Origin: an uncultured Collinsella sp. | Lineage (GTDB): Bacteria; Actinomycetota; Coriobacteriia; Coriobacteriales; Coriobacteriaceae | Length of the DNA stretch: 64,000 bases | NCBI GenBank assembly: GCA_900751755.1 | Contig: CAADSP010000025.1 | Location: 1-64,000, forward strand | Direction of reading: 5' to 3' | Part shown: positions 7,888 through 16,910 of the stretch, piece after piece | Layout: each line of letters starts with the position of its first letter | Numbering within the stretch: position 1 is the stretch's first letter | Notes under the pieces: model-generated | Told to the model about the DNA's origin: nothing | Seen by the model: only the letters and a program-made list of their open reading frames with translations | Databases searched by the model: none | Made by a program: the position numbers and the translations under genes

Positions 7888-8619
7888 CTAGTGCAGAATC
7901 TTGGACAGGAACTCGCGGCAGCGCGGGTTCTCGGGGTTATCGAAGAAGTGTTCGGGCGTGCCCTCCTCCAGGATGCGGCCGTCCTCCATAAAGATGACGC
8001 GGTCAGCCACCTGGCGCGCAAAGCCCATCTCGTGCGTCACGCAGATCATGGTGATGTCCTCCTGCGCGAGCTCAATCATAACGTCCAGAACCTCCTGGAC
8101 CATCTCGGGGTCGAGCGCCGAGGTCGGCTCGTCAAACAGGATGATGGGCTGCTTGGTGCACAGGGCACGGGCGATGGCGATGCGCTGCTGCTGACCGCCC
8201 GAGAGATTCTGCGGATACTCGCCGGCCTTATGCGCCATGCCAACGCGCTTGAGAGCGGCGATGGCGATCTCGGTCGCCTCCTCCTTGCTCTTCTTTTGCA
8301 GCTTGATGGGCGCGAGCGTCAGGTTGCCGAGCACCGTCATGTTGGGATACAGGTTGAACTGCTGAAACACCATGGAACTATACTTGCGAGCCATCTCCAG
8401 GTGATTCTTTTTGGTGAGCGGCGTACCGTCGATGACGACCTCGCCCGACGTGGGCTCCTCCAGATAATCGACGCAACGGATGAGCGTCGACTTACCCGAG
8501 CCGGAAGGCCCGATCATTACGAGCTTCTCGCCGCGCTTGACGGTGAGATTGATATCTTTGAGCACATGCAGGTCGCCAAAGTACTTGTTGAGATGCTTGA
8601 TCTCGATCATGTCTGCCAT
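7888..8619 (-). CDS. Amino-acid ABC transporter ATP-binding protein
   Basis: 243 aa with Walker [10 protein letters not shown], signature [15 protein letters not shown], Walker [15 protein letters not shown] and the switch His in ICVTHEM. It is closest in appearance to GlnQ/HisP-type ATPases. ATG 8619 is preceded by GGGAAGGGA. It is the first gene of the transporter operon, and a possible -10 (TACAAT) lies about 40 bp upstream. It powers uptake through the two permeases. Confidence 0.93.
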   Translation of the reverse strand: MADMIEIKHLNKYFGDLHVLKDINLTVKRGEKLVMIGPSGSGKSTLIRCVDYLEEPTSGEVVIDGTPLTKKNHLEMARKYSSMVFQQFNLYPNMTVLGNLTLAPIKLQKKSKEEATEIAIAALKRVGMAHKAGEYPQNLSGGQQQRIAIARALCTKQPIILFDEPTSALDPEMVQEVLDVMIELAQEDITMICVTHEMGFARQVADRVIFMEDGRILEEGTPEHFFDNPENPRCREFLSKILH

Positions 8620-8727
8620 GAATGTCCCTTCCCTGCGTTTACACGAGTTGAACTATTGTACGGAAAGAACCGCGTTTCCGCAGCCCACACTACATTCCCG
8701 TAAAGAACCCGCAACCTTTAACCCACT

Positions 8728-8790
8728 CATTGGGGACGGGCTTAAATGAGTACCCGCTCATTGGGCACTCATTTAAGCCCGTCCCCAATG
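8728..8790. repeat. 24-bp perfect inverted repeat with GGGGACGGG ends
   Basis: Positions 8728-8751 and 8767-8790 are exact reverse complements (24 bp) around a 15-nt spacer that itself repeats CTCATTGGG. It lies between the divergent ends of the ABC operon promoter and the yqeY terminator, and looks like an inserted palindromic element, not a terminator. Confidence 0.75.
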
Positions 8791-8804
8791 ATTGCCCAGC
8801 CCAG

Positions 8805-8840
8805 CAAAAAGGGGCGCGACCGCAATGGTCACGTCCCCTT
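8805..8840 (-). terminator. Terminator of the YqeY-like gene
   Basis: On the minus strand AAGGGGACGTGACC pairs with GGTCGCGCCCCTT and is followed by TTTTTG. Confidence 0.8.
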
Positions 8841-8866
8841 AACATCAACTATGTACCGCTCGGCCC

Positions 8867-9310
8867 TTAAGCCAGCTTTGCTCCGACGATCTTTGCCGCG
8901 GCAGGCTTATCGAAGTTGCCGCCGGTGGCCTTGCCGAGTGCTCCCATGACCTGGCCCATCTGCTTCTTGGAAGTAGCGCCCAGCTCGGCGATGACCTGCT
9001 CGATCAGGGCCTCGAGCTCCTCGCCCGAAACCTGCGCGGGCAGCAGGCTCTCCAGAATCTTGACCTGCTCGGTCAGGTTGTCGGTACGCTCCTGGTCGGT
9101 GCCGGCCTTGATGGACATCTCCAGCGTCTCGCTCGTCTGCTTGATCAGACGCTTGATCATGCTGTTGACGTCTTCCTCGGTCACATCGCGGCGCTCGTTA
9201 ACCTCGATATTCTTCACCTCGGCCTTGACCTGGCGAATGATGGACAGGCGAACCTTGTCCTTGGCCTTCATGGCCGCGATCATTTCTTTCTGCAGCTCTT
9301 CGTTGGTCAT
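8867..9310 (-). CDS. GatB/YqeY domain-containing protein
   Basis: 147 aa from ATG 9310 (AGAGGA 7 nt upstream); an upstream Met is less likely. The whole protein is one YqeY domain: a helical bundle (EMIAAMKAKDKVRLSIIRQVKAEV) and a C-terminal small domain (MGQVMGALGKATGG), also found at the end of GatB in the tRNA-dependent amidotransferase. It may bind tRNA, but the cellular role of free-standing YqeY is not established. It is 54 bp from the upstream isomerase gene and ends in its own terminator. Confidence 0.88.
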   Translation of the reverse strand: MTNEELQKEMIAAMKAKDKVRLSIIRQVKAEVKNIEVNERRDVTEEDVNSMIKRLIKQTSETLEMSIKAGTDQERTDNLTEQVKILESLLPAQVSGEELEALIEQVIAELGATSKKQMGQVMGALGKATGGNFDKPAAAKIVGAKLA

Positions 9311-9364
9311 CTGCAAATCCTCTCTAATAGCGTGGGCGGCACTCACGCGAGCACCGCCCCATGA

Positions 9365-10585
9365 TTACTCAGCCGTCGACGAATCGTCGGTCGAACTCTT
9401 GGTGACACCCTTCAGACTCACGTTATAGGGTACGTCTTTGGGCATGGGGTTGACGGTGATGTCGGCATCCTTCTTGTACTGCTCCAGCCACTCGCTGTAC
9501 GCGGTGCTGGCCGCTTGCGTCTTCACCACGTTGGAGACGTACTTTTTGATGTCCTTGGGCACCTGGTTGATGTCATCAACCTGATTATCGACATGGAAGT
9601 AGTCGGTGCACTTGATGATGTGGTAGCCATAGGTCGACTCGACGACTTCGCTCACGTCGCCCTTGTTGAGTCCCTCGAGCGCCGTCTGGTAGCTGTCGAC
9701 AAAGGTGGTGAGCTTATCCCAGCCCACATCGCCCTTCTTCTCCTTGGAACCGGTGTCCTCGGAGTACTGCTCAACGGCGTCCTCAAAGCTCAGCTCACCG
9801 GAGTTGATCTTGTCCAGGCACTCCTGCGCCTTGGCCTTGGCGGCAGCCTTGTCCTCGTCGGAAGCGTCGGAATCAACCTTGATCAGGATGTTCGACGAGC
9901 GGCGGGCGTCGTTGTAGCTGGACAGATTTTCGTTGATGTAATCGACAATCTCGCTGTCCTTGGGCTTGCTCGTGGGCGCGACGGCATCCTTGAGTTTCTG
10001 TTGCGCCAGACTCTCCTTGAGCGAGTCCTTGTAGGTGTCCTCGGTATAGCCGTAGGTCTTGAGGGTCTTCTTAAAGGCCTTGGCTCCGCCCGCGCTCTTG
10101 CACGCGTCCTTCCAAGCCTTCTCGACCTCCTCGTCCGACACCGTCACGCCGTTCTCCTTCTGTGCCTGTTGAAGCAGAATCTGCTGCGTGTAGGAGTCGA
10201 TGAGTTGCTTGCGGTACTTCTTGGGCGTGAGGTCGTTGTCAACCAGATACTGCGCCCAATCCTCATCCTTGGTGTAGCCGTAGGACGTGCGCATGCTCAT
10301 GATCTGCTTGGTCACGGTGTCCTCGGTAAGGTTGGTGCCGTTGATAGTGGCAGCAACACCGCCGGTCAGCTTGTAGCCCGAGGTGTCCTCAGCCTGCGAC
10401 ATAAGGCCGGAGCACGCCATCGCCGAGACGGAAAGCAGCATCGCCAGCACGCCGATGACCACCAGAACGATCTTGACGGTCTTAGACACGTACGTCTTGC
10501 GCTGCTTCTTGCGAGAGCTGGAGGCAGCGCGGGCCTGCTGCTCGGGCGTCGGCGCGGCCTCGGAGTTCTTTTTCTTATTTGCCAT
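9365..10585 (-). CDS. Membrane-anchored peptidyl-prolyl isomerase (PrsA/SurA-like)
   Basis: 406 aa from ATG 10585 (GAAAGG upstream). A basic cytoplasmic N-terminus (MANKKKN to about residue 33) is followed by one hydrophobic segment (IVLVVIGVLAMLLSVSAMAC) that may be a signal anchor or lipobox, then a SurA-type N-domain and a parvulin domain (about residues 230-330: SNILIKV, LSFEDAVEQYSEDTGS, GDVGW, YGYHIIKCTDY). It should fold secreted or wall proteins outside the membrane. The tail is Ser/Thr/Asp-rich. Possible clients include sortase-anchored proteins; this is inference only. Confidence 0.87.
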   Translation of the reverse strand: MANKKKNSEAAPTPEQQARAASSSRKKQRKTYVSKTVKIVLVVIGVLAMLLSVSAMACSGLMSQAEDTSGYKLTGGVAATINGTNLTEDTVTKQIMSMRTSYGYTKDEDWAQYLVDNDLTPKKYRKQLIDSYTQQILLQQAQKENGVTVSDEEVEKAWKDACKSAGGAKAFKKTLKTYGYTEDTYKDSLKESLAQQKLKDAVAPTSKPKDSEIVDYINENLSSYNDARRSSNILIKVDSDASDEDKAAAKAKAQECLDKINSGELSFEDAVEQYSEDTGSKEKKGDVGWDKLTTFVDSYQTALEGLNKGDVSEVVESTYGYHIIKCTDYFHVDNQVDDINQVPKDIKKYVSNVVKTQAASTAYSEWLEQYKKDADITVNPMPKDVPYNVSLKGVTKSSTDDSSTAE

Positions 10586-10655
10586 AGTTGGCCTTTCGCA
10601 TAACGAATCGAACAAACGCCATTGTGTCACAACGCAGCCCCCGCGGCACGCTTGG

Positions 10656-10742
10656 TGCATTGGGGACAGATTAATCTGCACCATTTTGGTGCAAAGGGGA
10701 CAGCTCTGGCAGCCGGCAGTTAGGGACAGTCCCCAAGTGCCG
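10656..10742. repeat. Compound GGGGACAG repeat region
   Basis: Three GGGGACAG/GGGACAG cores in 80 bp. One inverted repeat runs 10714-10742 (CGGCAGTTAGGGAC with GTCCCCAAGTGCCG), and a TGCACCATTTTGGTGCA palindrome sits at about 10677-10693. It lies between the PTS IIA stop and the isomerase start. Confidence 0.65.
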
Positions 10743-10755
10743 ACTCAGCCCCACC

Positions 10756-11223
10756 TTAGAAGTGGCGGCGGATGGCGTCGCCCATGCCCTGGGGCGTGGT
10801 CTGGCCGAGCACGTCGGCTGCGGCATCGGCGCCCATAAAGATGTTCATGAGTGCCTGCAGGGCCTCGACCTGGCCGCCCGGCTCGGCGATGCCCAGATTG
10901 ATGACGATCTGCGCCGGCACCGGAGCGCCCATGCCAGCCATAGCGTTAAATGTCACGGGCGCGGCGGGCTTCACCACCGCGATATAGGGCTTGGCCACAA
11001 ACCCCGGATCGGTATGCGGAATGGCAATGTTTGCCGCCGGCATAGCGAGACCCGTGGGATAGGCATCCTCGCGCGTGCGGACGGCATCGAGCCAACCGGA
11101 TGCAATGTAGCCATGTGGTGCAAGCTCGCCCTCAAGCCGCGCGAACACCTCATCCGGCGTCGCACACTCCCAATCAAAAAACACCAACTCAGGCGTAAAC
11201 AGCGCTTCGTTATTACCAGACAT
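10756..11223 (-). CDS. PTS sugar transporter subunit IIA (type 2, GatA-like)
   Basis: 155 aa from ATG 11223, with AAGGAGG upstream. It contains the PTS EIIA type-2 fold with the phospho-acceptor His in NIAIPHTDPG. It resembles galactitol-family IIA proteins. No IIB, IIC or sugar catabolic gene is nearby, so it either serves a permease encoded elsewhere or is regulatory. It lies 30 bp downstream of the AlbA-type ATPase gene and could be co-transcribed with it. Confidence 0.8.
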   Translation of the reverse strand: MSGNNEALFTPELVFFDWECATPDEVFARLEGELAPHGYIASGWLDAVRTREDAYPTGLAMPAANIAIPHTDPGFVAKPYIAVVKPAAPVTFNAMAGMGAPVPAQIVINLGIAEPGGQVEALQALMNIFMGADAAADVLGQTTPQGMGDAIRRHF

Positions 11224-11253
11224 AAGCCGCCTCCTTCTTTTCATTCCCTGTCT

Positions 11254-12720
11254 TTAGGCCCAATACGGAATATACCTTTTGTATTTGGAACCCGCGTCCT
11301 CGTCCTCTTCCTTTATCAATGCCTCTTCCAGGCACTCTTTGATTAGACGAGACATCGCCACCGTGTTTTTCTTTTCATCGGAAAGTCCAAAACGCTCTCG
11401 CAGCGACTGATTGCTCATCGACTCACCTTGGGCATACAAAAGACAGGCATGCCAGTACACGGCGTTTTTTCGCTCACTTTTTTTCATTCGAGTATACGGA
11501 CAGTCGCAATAGAGCGTCACGAGCGTTCCCAGCCCGCCCTCACTCTTGATAACCGGTGAAGGCATGCCGGCTTTTTCGAGCGAATCTACGATTAAATCCC
11601 AGCCTGTACCGCCTTCTTCGCAAAGATCCATTTGGCGCATGAGGGACGCTATCATCGAATTTCGCGTTTTCGGCTGGGCGTTGAGCACTCGTTCTGCCGG
11701 AATAAGCGTTGTCCCGGGATTAGAGAACTCAATGCGATTGTCGTAAATCGCAACAAGAGGCCCCGCCGTATTGTCAGCAATGTCTTGATGAATCACGGCG
11801 TTTGATAGTAACTCGCGAATCGCCCTTTGAGGATAAGCCGTCTGAATACGTCGAAATGCGCCATCCAGTGCCTCAACAGCCGGAATCATCGACATGACCA
11901 GCTGTTCAGCCTGTGGAAGCGCCAAAGCGTAGCCCTTGTCGATTTCAGTATCCCCGACAATGTCAAAACTGCCTTTTCCCGCATATCGCACGATTCGCAG
12001 CATGCGTTTCCTGAGCTCCGGGTAGCGAGAGAGCCTTTTTCCCACCAGAAGCATTCCCAAGCGCGTCACACTATATCGGCCGTTATCTTGACGACGAATC
12101 AGCTCTTGTTCACAAAGAGCAAGCATCACTCCGTCCAAATCGACAGGTCTTCTCAATCTGCACAACTCAAAATACGCATCAACATCTAGTATTTCGGCGA
12201 CCTCTCGAGATGTCAGATCTCTCTCAACTACAGCGAGCTCCGCGTTCCCTGACTGTAAGCGACGCCACAGCTCCGCCTCTCGTGCACTACCGGGAACCAG
12301 TTCTGCCGTCGAAGAGCCCTCTCGAATGTAGGCTGTCTTATCAAAATAGACCGGCTGAGCGCTCGCGGCGTGCACTTTCAACACCACAAAGTGCTTTGTC
12401 TCATGATCAATAACCGCAAACTCGTAATTCGCATTGTTTGAGAGCGCAAGCTTGAGCCACATCAAAAGCTCTTGGTTTCCCTTACCCTTTGCGTGATATG
12501 GGTTGAACTGGGTGCCCACAAGCTCATGCGTACCGTCGCTCACGCCCCAGATCTTATAGGCATATGCGCGGCCGCAGTAAGCGGCAGCATTGGCAAGCGC
12601 CGAGATGTCACGCCCCGTTCTAACGGGATCGCTATTGCCTTCTTTAAATTCAAGCCACTCGGTTTCATCAGGATAACCGACGAGTGAATAAATCAGCTCC
12701 ATGCCATCTGCTTCACCCAT
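11254..12720 (-). CDS. ATP-binding protein with N-terminal AlbA_2 (Schlafen-like) domain
   Basis: 488 aa from ATG 12720 (AAGGAGG 9 nt upstream). The N-terminal 130 residues are an AlbA_2 domain (ETEWLEFKEGN, ALANAAAYCGRAYAYKIWGV, YIREGSSTAELVP). The middle has a GHKL-type fold (AIRELLSNAVIHQD, then IEFSNPGT, then EEGGTGWDLIV), and the C-terminus is probably a winged helix. Such proteins are annotated as putative DNA-binding or transcriptional regulators; the function is unknown. Codon use and GC are lower than in neighbouring genes and the upstream 220 bp are AT-rich, which suggests acquisition by transfer. Confidence 0.75.
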   Translation of the reverse strand: MGEADGMELIYSLVGYPDETEWLEFKEGNSDPVRTGRDISALANAAAYCGRAYAYKIWGVSDGTHELVGTQFNPYHAKGKGNQELLMWLKLALSNNANYEFAVIDHETKHFVVLKVHAASAQPVYFDKTAYIREGSSTAELVPGSAREAELWRRLQSGNAELAVVERDLTSREVAEILDVDAYFELCRLRRPVDLDGVMLALCEQELIRRQDNGRYSVTRLGMLLVGKRLSRYPELRKRMLRIVRYAGKGSFDIVGDTEIDKGYALALPQAEQLVMSMIPAVEALDGAFRRIQTAYPQRAIRELLSNAVIHQDIADNTAGPLVAIYDNRIEFSNPGTTLIPAERVLNAQPKTRNSMIASLMRQMDLCEEGGTGWDLIVDSLEKAGMPSPVIKSEGGLGTLVTLYCDCPYTRMKKSERKNAVYWHACLLYAQGESMSNQSLRERFGLSDEKKNTVAMSRLIKECLEEALIKEEDEDAGSKYKRYIPYWA

Positions 12721-12939
12721 TGAGCCAGCCTCCTTGCGCTCATTTTTGATAACAAAATGTTAAATAGATGATAAATAGAATTATGCGCAATTTGAAGCCG
12801 AATGCCAAGTTTTCTGGTCGTTTTCCCAGATAATCTCATGCCGGAAGCTCGGCATTCCACATGAGAGTCGACTACTGTAATTGACAGGCAAGAAGAGCAG
12901 CCTATTCAATTCCAGCTAAATCAAGCAGCATAAAGCGCA
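12721..12939. other. AT-rich intergenic region
   Basis: The first 80 bp (12735-12800) are strongly AT-rich and probably hold the promoter of the minus-strand ATPase gene. No ORF, repeat or RNA is seen in the remainder. Confidence 0.4.
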
Positions 12940-12982
12940 ATAAAAAAGGCGGTTAGGCGTCTTCGATATGCCTAACCGCCTT
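12940..12982 (-). terminator. Terminator after purN
   Basis: A 13-bp perfect stem (12946-12958 with 12970-12982) is followed on the minus strand by TTTTTTATT. Confidence 0.85.
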
Positions 12983-12995
12983 TACAAGCGGGTAA

Positions 12996-13694
12996 TTATT
13001 TCACAGGATCCACGGCGACCTTGCCGCTCTCCAGCACGTGGACGCGGCCGTCGGCGAGCATTTGCACGACCTCGGGATACAGCACGTGCTCAATCGCGTG
13101 GATGTGCTCCTCGAGCGTGTCGACATCCCAACCTTCCTCGACAGCCAGCGCGCGCTGGGCGATGATGGGGCCGTTGTCGTAGATCTCGTTGGCAAAGTGC
13201 ACGGTCACACCGGTTACCTTGACGCCGCGCGCAAAGGCATCGTCGATCGCATGCGCGCCGGTAAAGCTCGGCAGCAGTGCCGGATGCAAGTTGACCACGC
13301 GGTTGGGAAACGCCGCCAGCAGCGGCGTGTGCACCATGCGCATGTAACCGGCCATGACCACATATTCGCAGCCGCGCTCGAGCAGCTCGTGCGCGATGAT
13401 CTCGTCGGCGGCGATGGGGTCGGCATAGACATCCTTGGACAGCGTGAGCGTCTGGATGCCCGCGCGCTCAGCGCGCTGCAAACCCTTAGCCGAAGGACGG
13501 CTCGACACCACAAGCTCAATCGAAGCGTTGAGCTTGCCGGCGGCGATCAGATCGATCAGCGCCTGCAGGTTGGTACCCGAACCGCTGATGAGCACACCGA
13601 TCTTGAGCGGCTCGGCCGTATCGGTGCCGGTCGGACGGGTGTAGGGCACAAAGCCCAGGCTCGCGGCAGCAGCCATCTGCTCGTTAGCGCTCAT
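12996..13694 (-). CDS. purN: Phosphoribosylglycinamide formyltransferase
   Basis: 232 aa, about 30 longer than typical because of an N-terminal extension before LKIGVLISGSGTN. It transfers a formyl group from 10-formyl-THF to GAR, the third step of IMP synthesis. Visible active-site motifs are NLHPALLPSFTGAHA with the Asn and His, and VHFANEIYDNGPII with the Asp. Its ATG overlaps the 3' end of purM by 11 bp, so translation is coupled. A later in-frame Met at codon 6 is an alternative start. Confidence 0.95.
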   Translation of the reverse strand: MSANEQMAAAASLGFVPYTRPTGTDTAEPLKIGVLISGSGTNLQALIDLIAAGKLNASIELVVSSRPSAKGLQRAERAGIQTLTLSKDVYADPIAADEIIAHELLERGCEYVVMAGYMRMVHTPLLAAFPNRVVNLHPALLPSFTGAHAIDDAFARGVKVTGVTVHFANEIYDNGPIIAQRALAVEEGWDVDTLEEHIHAIEHVLYPEVVQMLADGRVHVLESGKVAVDPVK

Positions 13695-14787
13695 CGGAGT
13701 ACACGACCTTACCGGAGCCCTCGACGCACTCGCCCACGCGGAACGGCTTCTCGCCCAGCGCGACCAGGGCCTCGGTCACGGCAGCCTCGTCCTCGGGGGC
13801 GACGATCAGGCACAGGCCAACGCCCATGTTGAAGGTCTTGCATGCCTCGTTGGGCGCGAGCTCGGCCTGGCGCGACACGTAGGTGATGACGGGCGGAACG
13901 TCCCAACCCATCTCGGCGCCGTTGCGGGTGACCACGGCGTCGACGTCGTCGGCGAGCGCGCGGTTGAGGTTCTCGGTGATGCCGCCGCCGGTGATGTGGG
14001 CGATGGCGTGCACCGAAGCGCCACCGCGCAGCAGCTCCAGAATCGGCTTGACATAGATGCGCGTGGGGGCCAACAGGGCGTCTGCCAGCGATGCGCCGCC
14101 GAGTTCCTCGAGCGGACGGCTCAGCTCCTCGGCCTTAGCGGCGGCCTCGGGCGTGCCCGGCTTAATACCGTCGACGCCAATGACCTTACGCACGAGCGAG
14201 TAGCCGTTGGAGTGCACGCCGGTGGAAGACAGGCCCAGGATCACGTCGCCGGGGCGGACGTTCGCAGGGTCGAGCATCTTGGGACGGTCGACGACGCCCA
14301 CGGTAAATCCGGCAAGGTCGTAGTCGGCAGGAGCCATGACGCCGGGGTGCTCGGCCATCTCGCCGCCCACGAGCGCGCAGCCCGCGAGCTTGCAGCCGTC
14401 GGCCACACCCTTGATGATCTTTGCCATGTGCTCGGCCTCGATGTGGCCGATGGCAACGTAGTCCAGGAAGAACAGCGGCTCGGCACCCGAAGCCAGAATG
14501 TCGTTGACGCACATAGCAACCAGGTCCTGGCCCACCGTCTCGTGACGGTCCATGATCTGGGCGAGCACGAGCTTGGTGCCCACGCCGTCGGTACCGCTAA
14601 TCAGAATCGGGTCTTCCATATCCTTAAGCGCGGCAGCCGAGAACAGGCCACCAAAGCCACCGATGCCGCCGATGACCTCGGGACGGTTGGTGTCCTTAAC
14701 CATCTGCTTAATAGCGTCAACGGCGCGGCCGCCCTCGGCGGTATCGACGCCGGCATCCTCATACGTCACATGCTTGCTGTCGCTCAT
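13684..14787 (-). CDS. purM: Phosphoribosylformylglycinamidine cyclo-ligase (AIR synthetase)
   Basis: 367 aa, with GAGAGGA upstream of ATG 14787. It closes the imidazole ring of AIR using ATP. Visible features are SGTDGVGTKLVLAQ, LVAMCVNDILASGAEPLFFLDY and GGEMAEHPG, all diagnostic of PurM. The next gene downstream is purN with an 11-bp overlap. purF lies upstream after a 156-bp gap holding a short palindromic repeat, so the two-gene unit may have its own promoter. Confidence 0.96.
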   Translation of the reverse strand: MSDSKHVTYEDAGVDTAEGGRAVDAIKQMVKDTNRPEVIGGIGGFGGLFSAAALKDMEDPILISGTDGVGTKLVLAQIMDRHETVGQDLVAMCVNDILASGAEPLFFLDYVAIGHIEAEHMAKIIKGVADGCKLAGCALVGGEMAEHPGVMAPADYDLAGFTVGVVDRPKMLDPANVRPGDVILGLSSTGVHSNGYSLVRKVIGVDGIKPGTPEAAAKAEELSRPLEELGGASLADALLAPTRIYVKPILELLRGGASVHAIAHITGGGITENLNRALADDVDAVVTRNGAEMGWDVPPVITYVSRQAELAPNEACKTFNMGVGLCLIVAPEDEAAVTEALVALGEKPFRVGECVEGSGKVVYSDER

Positions 14788-14904
14788 CTGAGCCTTCCTC
14801 TCCCACTACCGTCCGCCGCCCGGGCGCCAAACGGTGCTCATAGTTGCGTTCATTTCGGCGCGCGCCATAACAACGCGCGCCGTCATATCAACAAAACAGC
14901 AGGT

Positions 14905-14945
14905 AAAACCTACCAAAATAAACCTGTCCCTTTTTGGCAGGTTTT
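14905..14945 (-). repeat. Palindromic repeat with GGGACAG core, at the purF stop
   Basis: AAAACCTACCAAAATAAACC, then TGTCCCTTTTTGGCAGGTTTT, forming an 11-bp arm pair with one mismatch. It is the reverse complement of the element at the end of pth (2175-2215), and like that one it contains the stop codon of the gene it follows (purF TAA at 14944-14946). Confidence 0.75.
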
Positions 14946-16614
14946 AGGCCTCGCCGTGTTCCTCTTCCCAGCTGCGATCGTCGTATTTCTCGACCACGGC
15001 GTCGTCATCAAAGTGCAGCGGCTTGTCCAGGTTGCGGGGCTTAAAGCCCTCCATGAACTTGTCGCGGCCAAAGCTCTCGGGAATCGCCACGGGGTAGCGG
15101 CCGGTAAAGCACGCATCGCAGTAACCGCCCTTGGGCATGACCTTAAGCAGGCCCTCGACCGAAAGGAAGGCCAGCGAATCGGCGCCGATATACTCGCAAA
15201 TCTCGTCGACCGTCTTGTTGGCGCTGATAAGCTGCGACTGCACGTCGGTATCGATACCGTAGAAGCACGGCCAGATGACCTCGGGCGAGTTGATGCGGAT
15301 ATGAATCTCCTTGGCGCCGGCGTTGCGCAGCATCTTGACGAGCTGCACCATGGTGGTGCCGCGCACGATGGAGTCGTCGATGACGACCAGGCGCTTGCCC
15401 TCGATGTTGTCACGCAGCGGGTTGAGCTTCATACGCACGCCCATGGCACGCAGCTCCTGCGTAGGCTCGATAAACGTACGGCCCACATAGCGGTTCTTGA
15501 TGAGGCCCTCGCCAAAGGGAATGCCACTCTCGTGCGAATAGCCCTCCGCGGGCGGCAGGCCTGAGTCGGGCACGCCGATGACCAGGTCGGCCTCGACGGG
15601 CTCCTCATGTGCCAGCTGACGACCCATGTCATAACGGCAGGCGTAGACGCTCTTGCCGTTCATGATGGAATCGGGGCGAGCAAAGTAGACCTGCTCAAAA
15701 ATGCAGTTAGCAGGCTCTTCGGCGGCAGGCACGCCCTGCTCGGACACAAGGCCCTCGGCGCTGATGCGCAAAATCTCACCGGGACGGACGTCGCGGACGT
15801 ACTCGGCGCCCACGATATCGAGCGCGCAGGTCTCGGAGGCAACGACCCAGCCGCCGGCGCGCGTGACATGGGTGGTGGCGTCGACCGTCGCGGCGCCGTC
15901 CTGCGACGGCAGCTGCGAAACGGATGCGGCATCGGCCTGGTCCAGGCCCTCATCCACCAGCTTGCCCAGCACGAGCGGGCGAATGCCGTGCGGATCGCGG
16001 AATGCGTAGAGCGCCTGCTCGTTGATGAGCGTCATGGCGTAGCCGCCGCGCACGAGCTCCATGGTCTTGCGAATGCCCTCGCGCAGATGGCCAGTACGCT
16101 GAGTAAAGTAGCCGATGAGTTTGGTCGCGACCTCGGAATCCGAGTTGGAGAGGAACGGTACGCCCAGCTCGATCAGCTGGCGACGCAGCTCGTCGGTGTT
16201 GACGAGGGTGCCGTTGTGCGCGAGCGCGATAATGACGCTATTGATGGTAGAGAGGTGCGGCTGAGAGGCTTCCCAGCTCTTGGCGCCGGCGGTGCCGTAG
16301 CGCACATGACCCACGGCCAGCTGACCGGAGAGCGTCGACAAGTCGGCATTGGAGAACACGCGGTCGAGCAGGCCCAGATCCTTGCGGACCATAACCGTAC
16401 CGCCGTCACCAACGGCGATTCCCGCCGATTCTTGGCCGCGATGCTGCAGTGCACGCAGGCCAAAGTACGTCAGTCGAGCCACGTCGCGATCGGGCGCCCA
16501 GACACCAAAAACGCCGCATTCCTCATGCAGCTGGTCAGAGTCCGGATCATACGTCGACATGGCGTTCACCTGTCCCGCGGCACGCTCGGCCGCGCGGATG
16601 GTTTCTTGAGACAT
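14944..16614 (-). CDS. purF: Amidophosphoribosyltransferase
   Basis: 556 aa. This is the committing step of purine synthesis: PRPP plus glutamine to phosphoribosylamine. The N-terminal glutaminase nucleophile is Cys33 in HEECGVFGVW, so a 32-residue propeptide must be removed. The PRPP loop is VVIDDSIVRGTT. Cys residues in ANCIFEQVYFARPDS and YCDACFTG match positions that bind [4Fe-4S] in the Bacillus-type enzyme, so this is probably the oxygen-sensitive Fe-S form. ATG 16614 follows AGGGGATGCC. The stop codon is embedded in a palindromic repeat. Confidence 0.96.
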   Translation of the reverse strand: MSQETIRAAERAAGQVNAMSTYDPDSDQLHEECGVFGVWAPDRDVARLTYFGLRALQHRGQESAGIAVGDGGTVMVRKDLGLLDRVFSNADLSTLSGQLAVGHVRYGTAGAKSWEASQPHLSTINSVIIALAHNGTLVNTDELRRQLIELGVPFLSNSDSEVATKLIGYFTQRTGHLREGIRKTMELVRGGYAMTLINEQALYAFRDPHGIRPLVLGKLVDEGLDQADAASVSQLPSQDGAATVDATTHVTRAGGWVVASETCALDIVGAEYVRDVRPGEILRISAEGLVSEQGVPAAEEPANCIFEQVYFARPDSIMNGKSVYACRYDMGRQLAHEEPVEADLVIGVPDSGLPPAEGYSHESGIPFGEGLIKNRYVGRTFIEPTQELRAMGVRMKLNPLRDNIEGKRLVVIDDSIVRGTTMVQLVKMLRNAGAKEIHIRINSPEVIWPCFYGIDTDVQSQLISANKTVDEICEYIGADSLAFLSVEGLLKVMPKGGYCDACFTGRYPVAIPESFGRDKFMEGFKPRNLDKPLHFDDDAVVEKYDDRSWEEEHGEA

Positions 16615-16910
16615 GGCATCCCCTCAGAGCCTCGTATTTTGGCGTTACCCGCCTTATTATACGCACGGCGCGACGCGCTCCCCCGCGCATGAGCAGCGCT
16701 TTTTAAAAGCCCACCGAGCTTATTATCCGTTTTGCGACCAAACATTTTATTGGGTAGTCCACTCTCAGGGGCAACGGCCTCGAAGACTTCCCGTGCGCCG
16801 TGTCTCGCCCGCGCTAGGGGCTACATTGTTGCAATTGGGACGTTCGTCCTGTCTTTTAGCTGGTCGTCGGCGTATCCTTGTAGGCTACTACAAGACGAGA
16901 AAGGTAGCGT
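16615..16910. other. Divergent promoter region purF / membrane protein
   Basis: 296 bp between two divergently transcribed genes. No ORF or strong hairpin is seen, and no purine riboswitch was recognised. Short inverted motifs such as TTGTAGGCTACTACAA (about 16878-16893) lie just before the plus-strand gene. Confidence 0.4.

Noticed and set aside
11254..12720. Complete defence system around the AlbA_2 protein
   Set aside because: Neighbours are a PTS IIA and purN. There is no nuclease, methylase or toxin partner, so only a lone accessory gene can be supported.
16615..16910. Purine riboswitch before purF
   Set aside because: No recognisable three-way junction or conserved loop sequences were found on the minus strand.
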